DNA of 33,444 bases, from the NCBI GenBank assembly GCA_002722255.1, contig PBLD01000008.1, positions 137,852 through 171,295 on the forward strand, in the 5' to 3' direction. The notes below the pieces were generated by a model. That model was given only the letters and a program-made list of their open reading frames with translations. It ran no database searches and had not been told where the DNA came from. Shown piece by piece: positions 33,354 through 33,444 of this stretch (the first letter of the stretch is position 1; every line of letters begins with the position of its first letter). The translations under genes and the position numbers were made by a program. This DNA comes from Winogradskyella sp. (GTDB lineage: Bacteria > Bacteroidota > Bacteroidia > Flavobacteriales > Flavobacteriaceae).

Positions 33354-33444
33354 CACCCCCGAAACGGCCAAACAGGCAGAGATATTGGGACGTTCATTAA
33401 CAGTTTATTCATCTTGAGAAAATAAAATTAATTTTTTTTAAAAA
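33354..33444 (+). other. Non-coding leader, likely start of rrn transcript (cut by window end)
   Basis: The last 90 bases have no credible coding start. They hold GATATTGGGACGTTCATT, which resembles the GTTCATTGA/GATATTG leader element I associate with flavobacterial 16S rRNA operons, then an AT-rich run ending in TTTTTTTTAAAAA. I infer the 5' leader of a ribosomal RNA operon, but the 16S gene itself lies outside the window. Confidence 0.45.

Noticed and set aside
1..33444. Mobile elements, CRISPR, defence systems, tRNAs, riboswitches
   Set aside because: I looked for transposase or integrase motifs, terminal inverted repeats, spaced direct repeats, tRNA-like cloverleafs and long structured leaders, and saw none that hold up.

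Overview
The window is AT-rich bacterial chromosome that reads as Bacteroidota, almost certainly family Flavobacteriaceae. Evidence: a SusC/SusD pair, two proteins with type IX secretion (T9SS) C-terminal sorting domains, tandem DUF3857 proteins, a DAHP synthase with a C-terminal chorismate mutase, promoters of the TTG-N19..21-TAnnTTTG type, and A-rich rather than Shine-Dalgarno-like sequence before start codons. I cannot name the genus.

Region 1 (1-11335) is a mostly rightward housekeeping block. It holds the end of prephenate dehydrogenase, a bifunctional DAHP synthase/chorismate mutase, a leftward small secreted protein, rsgA, dtd, two tandem secreted transglutaminase-like proteins, a MazG-type pyrophosphohydrolase, aroA, queA and rlmN. 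The aromatic amino acid genes are interleaved with translation and tRNA/rRNA modification genes. The two exported proteins sit in one tight gene string with mazG and aroA, and the second of them has lost two of three catalytic residues.

Region 2 (11351-16446) has a leftward T9SS-exported protein with two Fn3-like repeats, a rightward trans-polyprenyl diphosphate synthase, and a three-gene cassette: ECF sigma factor, single-span membrane protein (candidate anti-sigma factor) and a coiled-coil/beta-barrel envelope protein.

Region 3 (16468-23321) is entirely leftward: a KirBac-type potassium channel, an NdpA/YejK-type nucleoid-associated protein, an OmpA-family protein with an internal lectin-like segment, a large lipoprotein with a predicted propeller half, and rnhB.

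Region 4 (23478-33233) is rightward and envelope/nutrient oriented: susC, susD and a third surface lipoprotein ending at a strong terminator, then a T9SS-exported subtilisin-like protease and a putative porin, each followed or preceded by its own signals. The final 100 bases carry a near-perfect flavobacterial promoter followed by a GC-rich start and non-coding leader, most likely the beginning of a ribosomal RNA operon cut by the window edge.

I found no IS element, prophage, CRISPR array, tRNA, restriction or defence system. No gene-free stretch exceeds about 215 bases. Nothing here is clearly a new system; the best leads are the catalytically dead DUF3857 paralogue next to its intact twin, the sigma/membrane/barrel cassette, and promoters that abut start codons.
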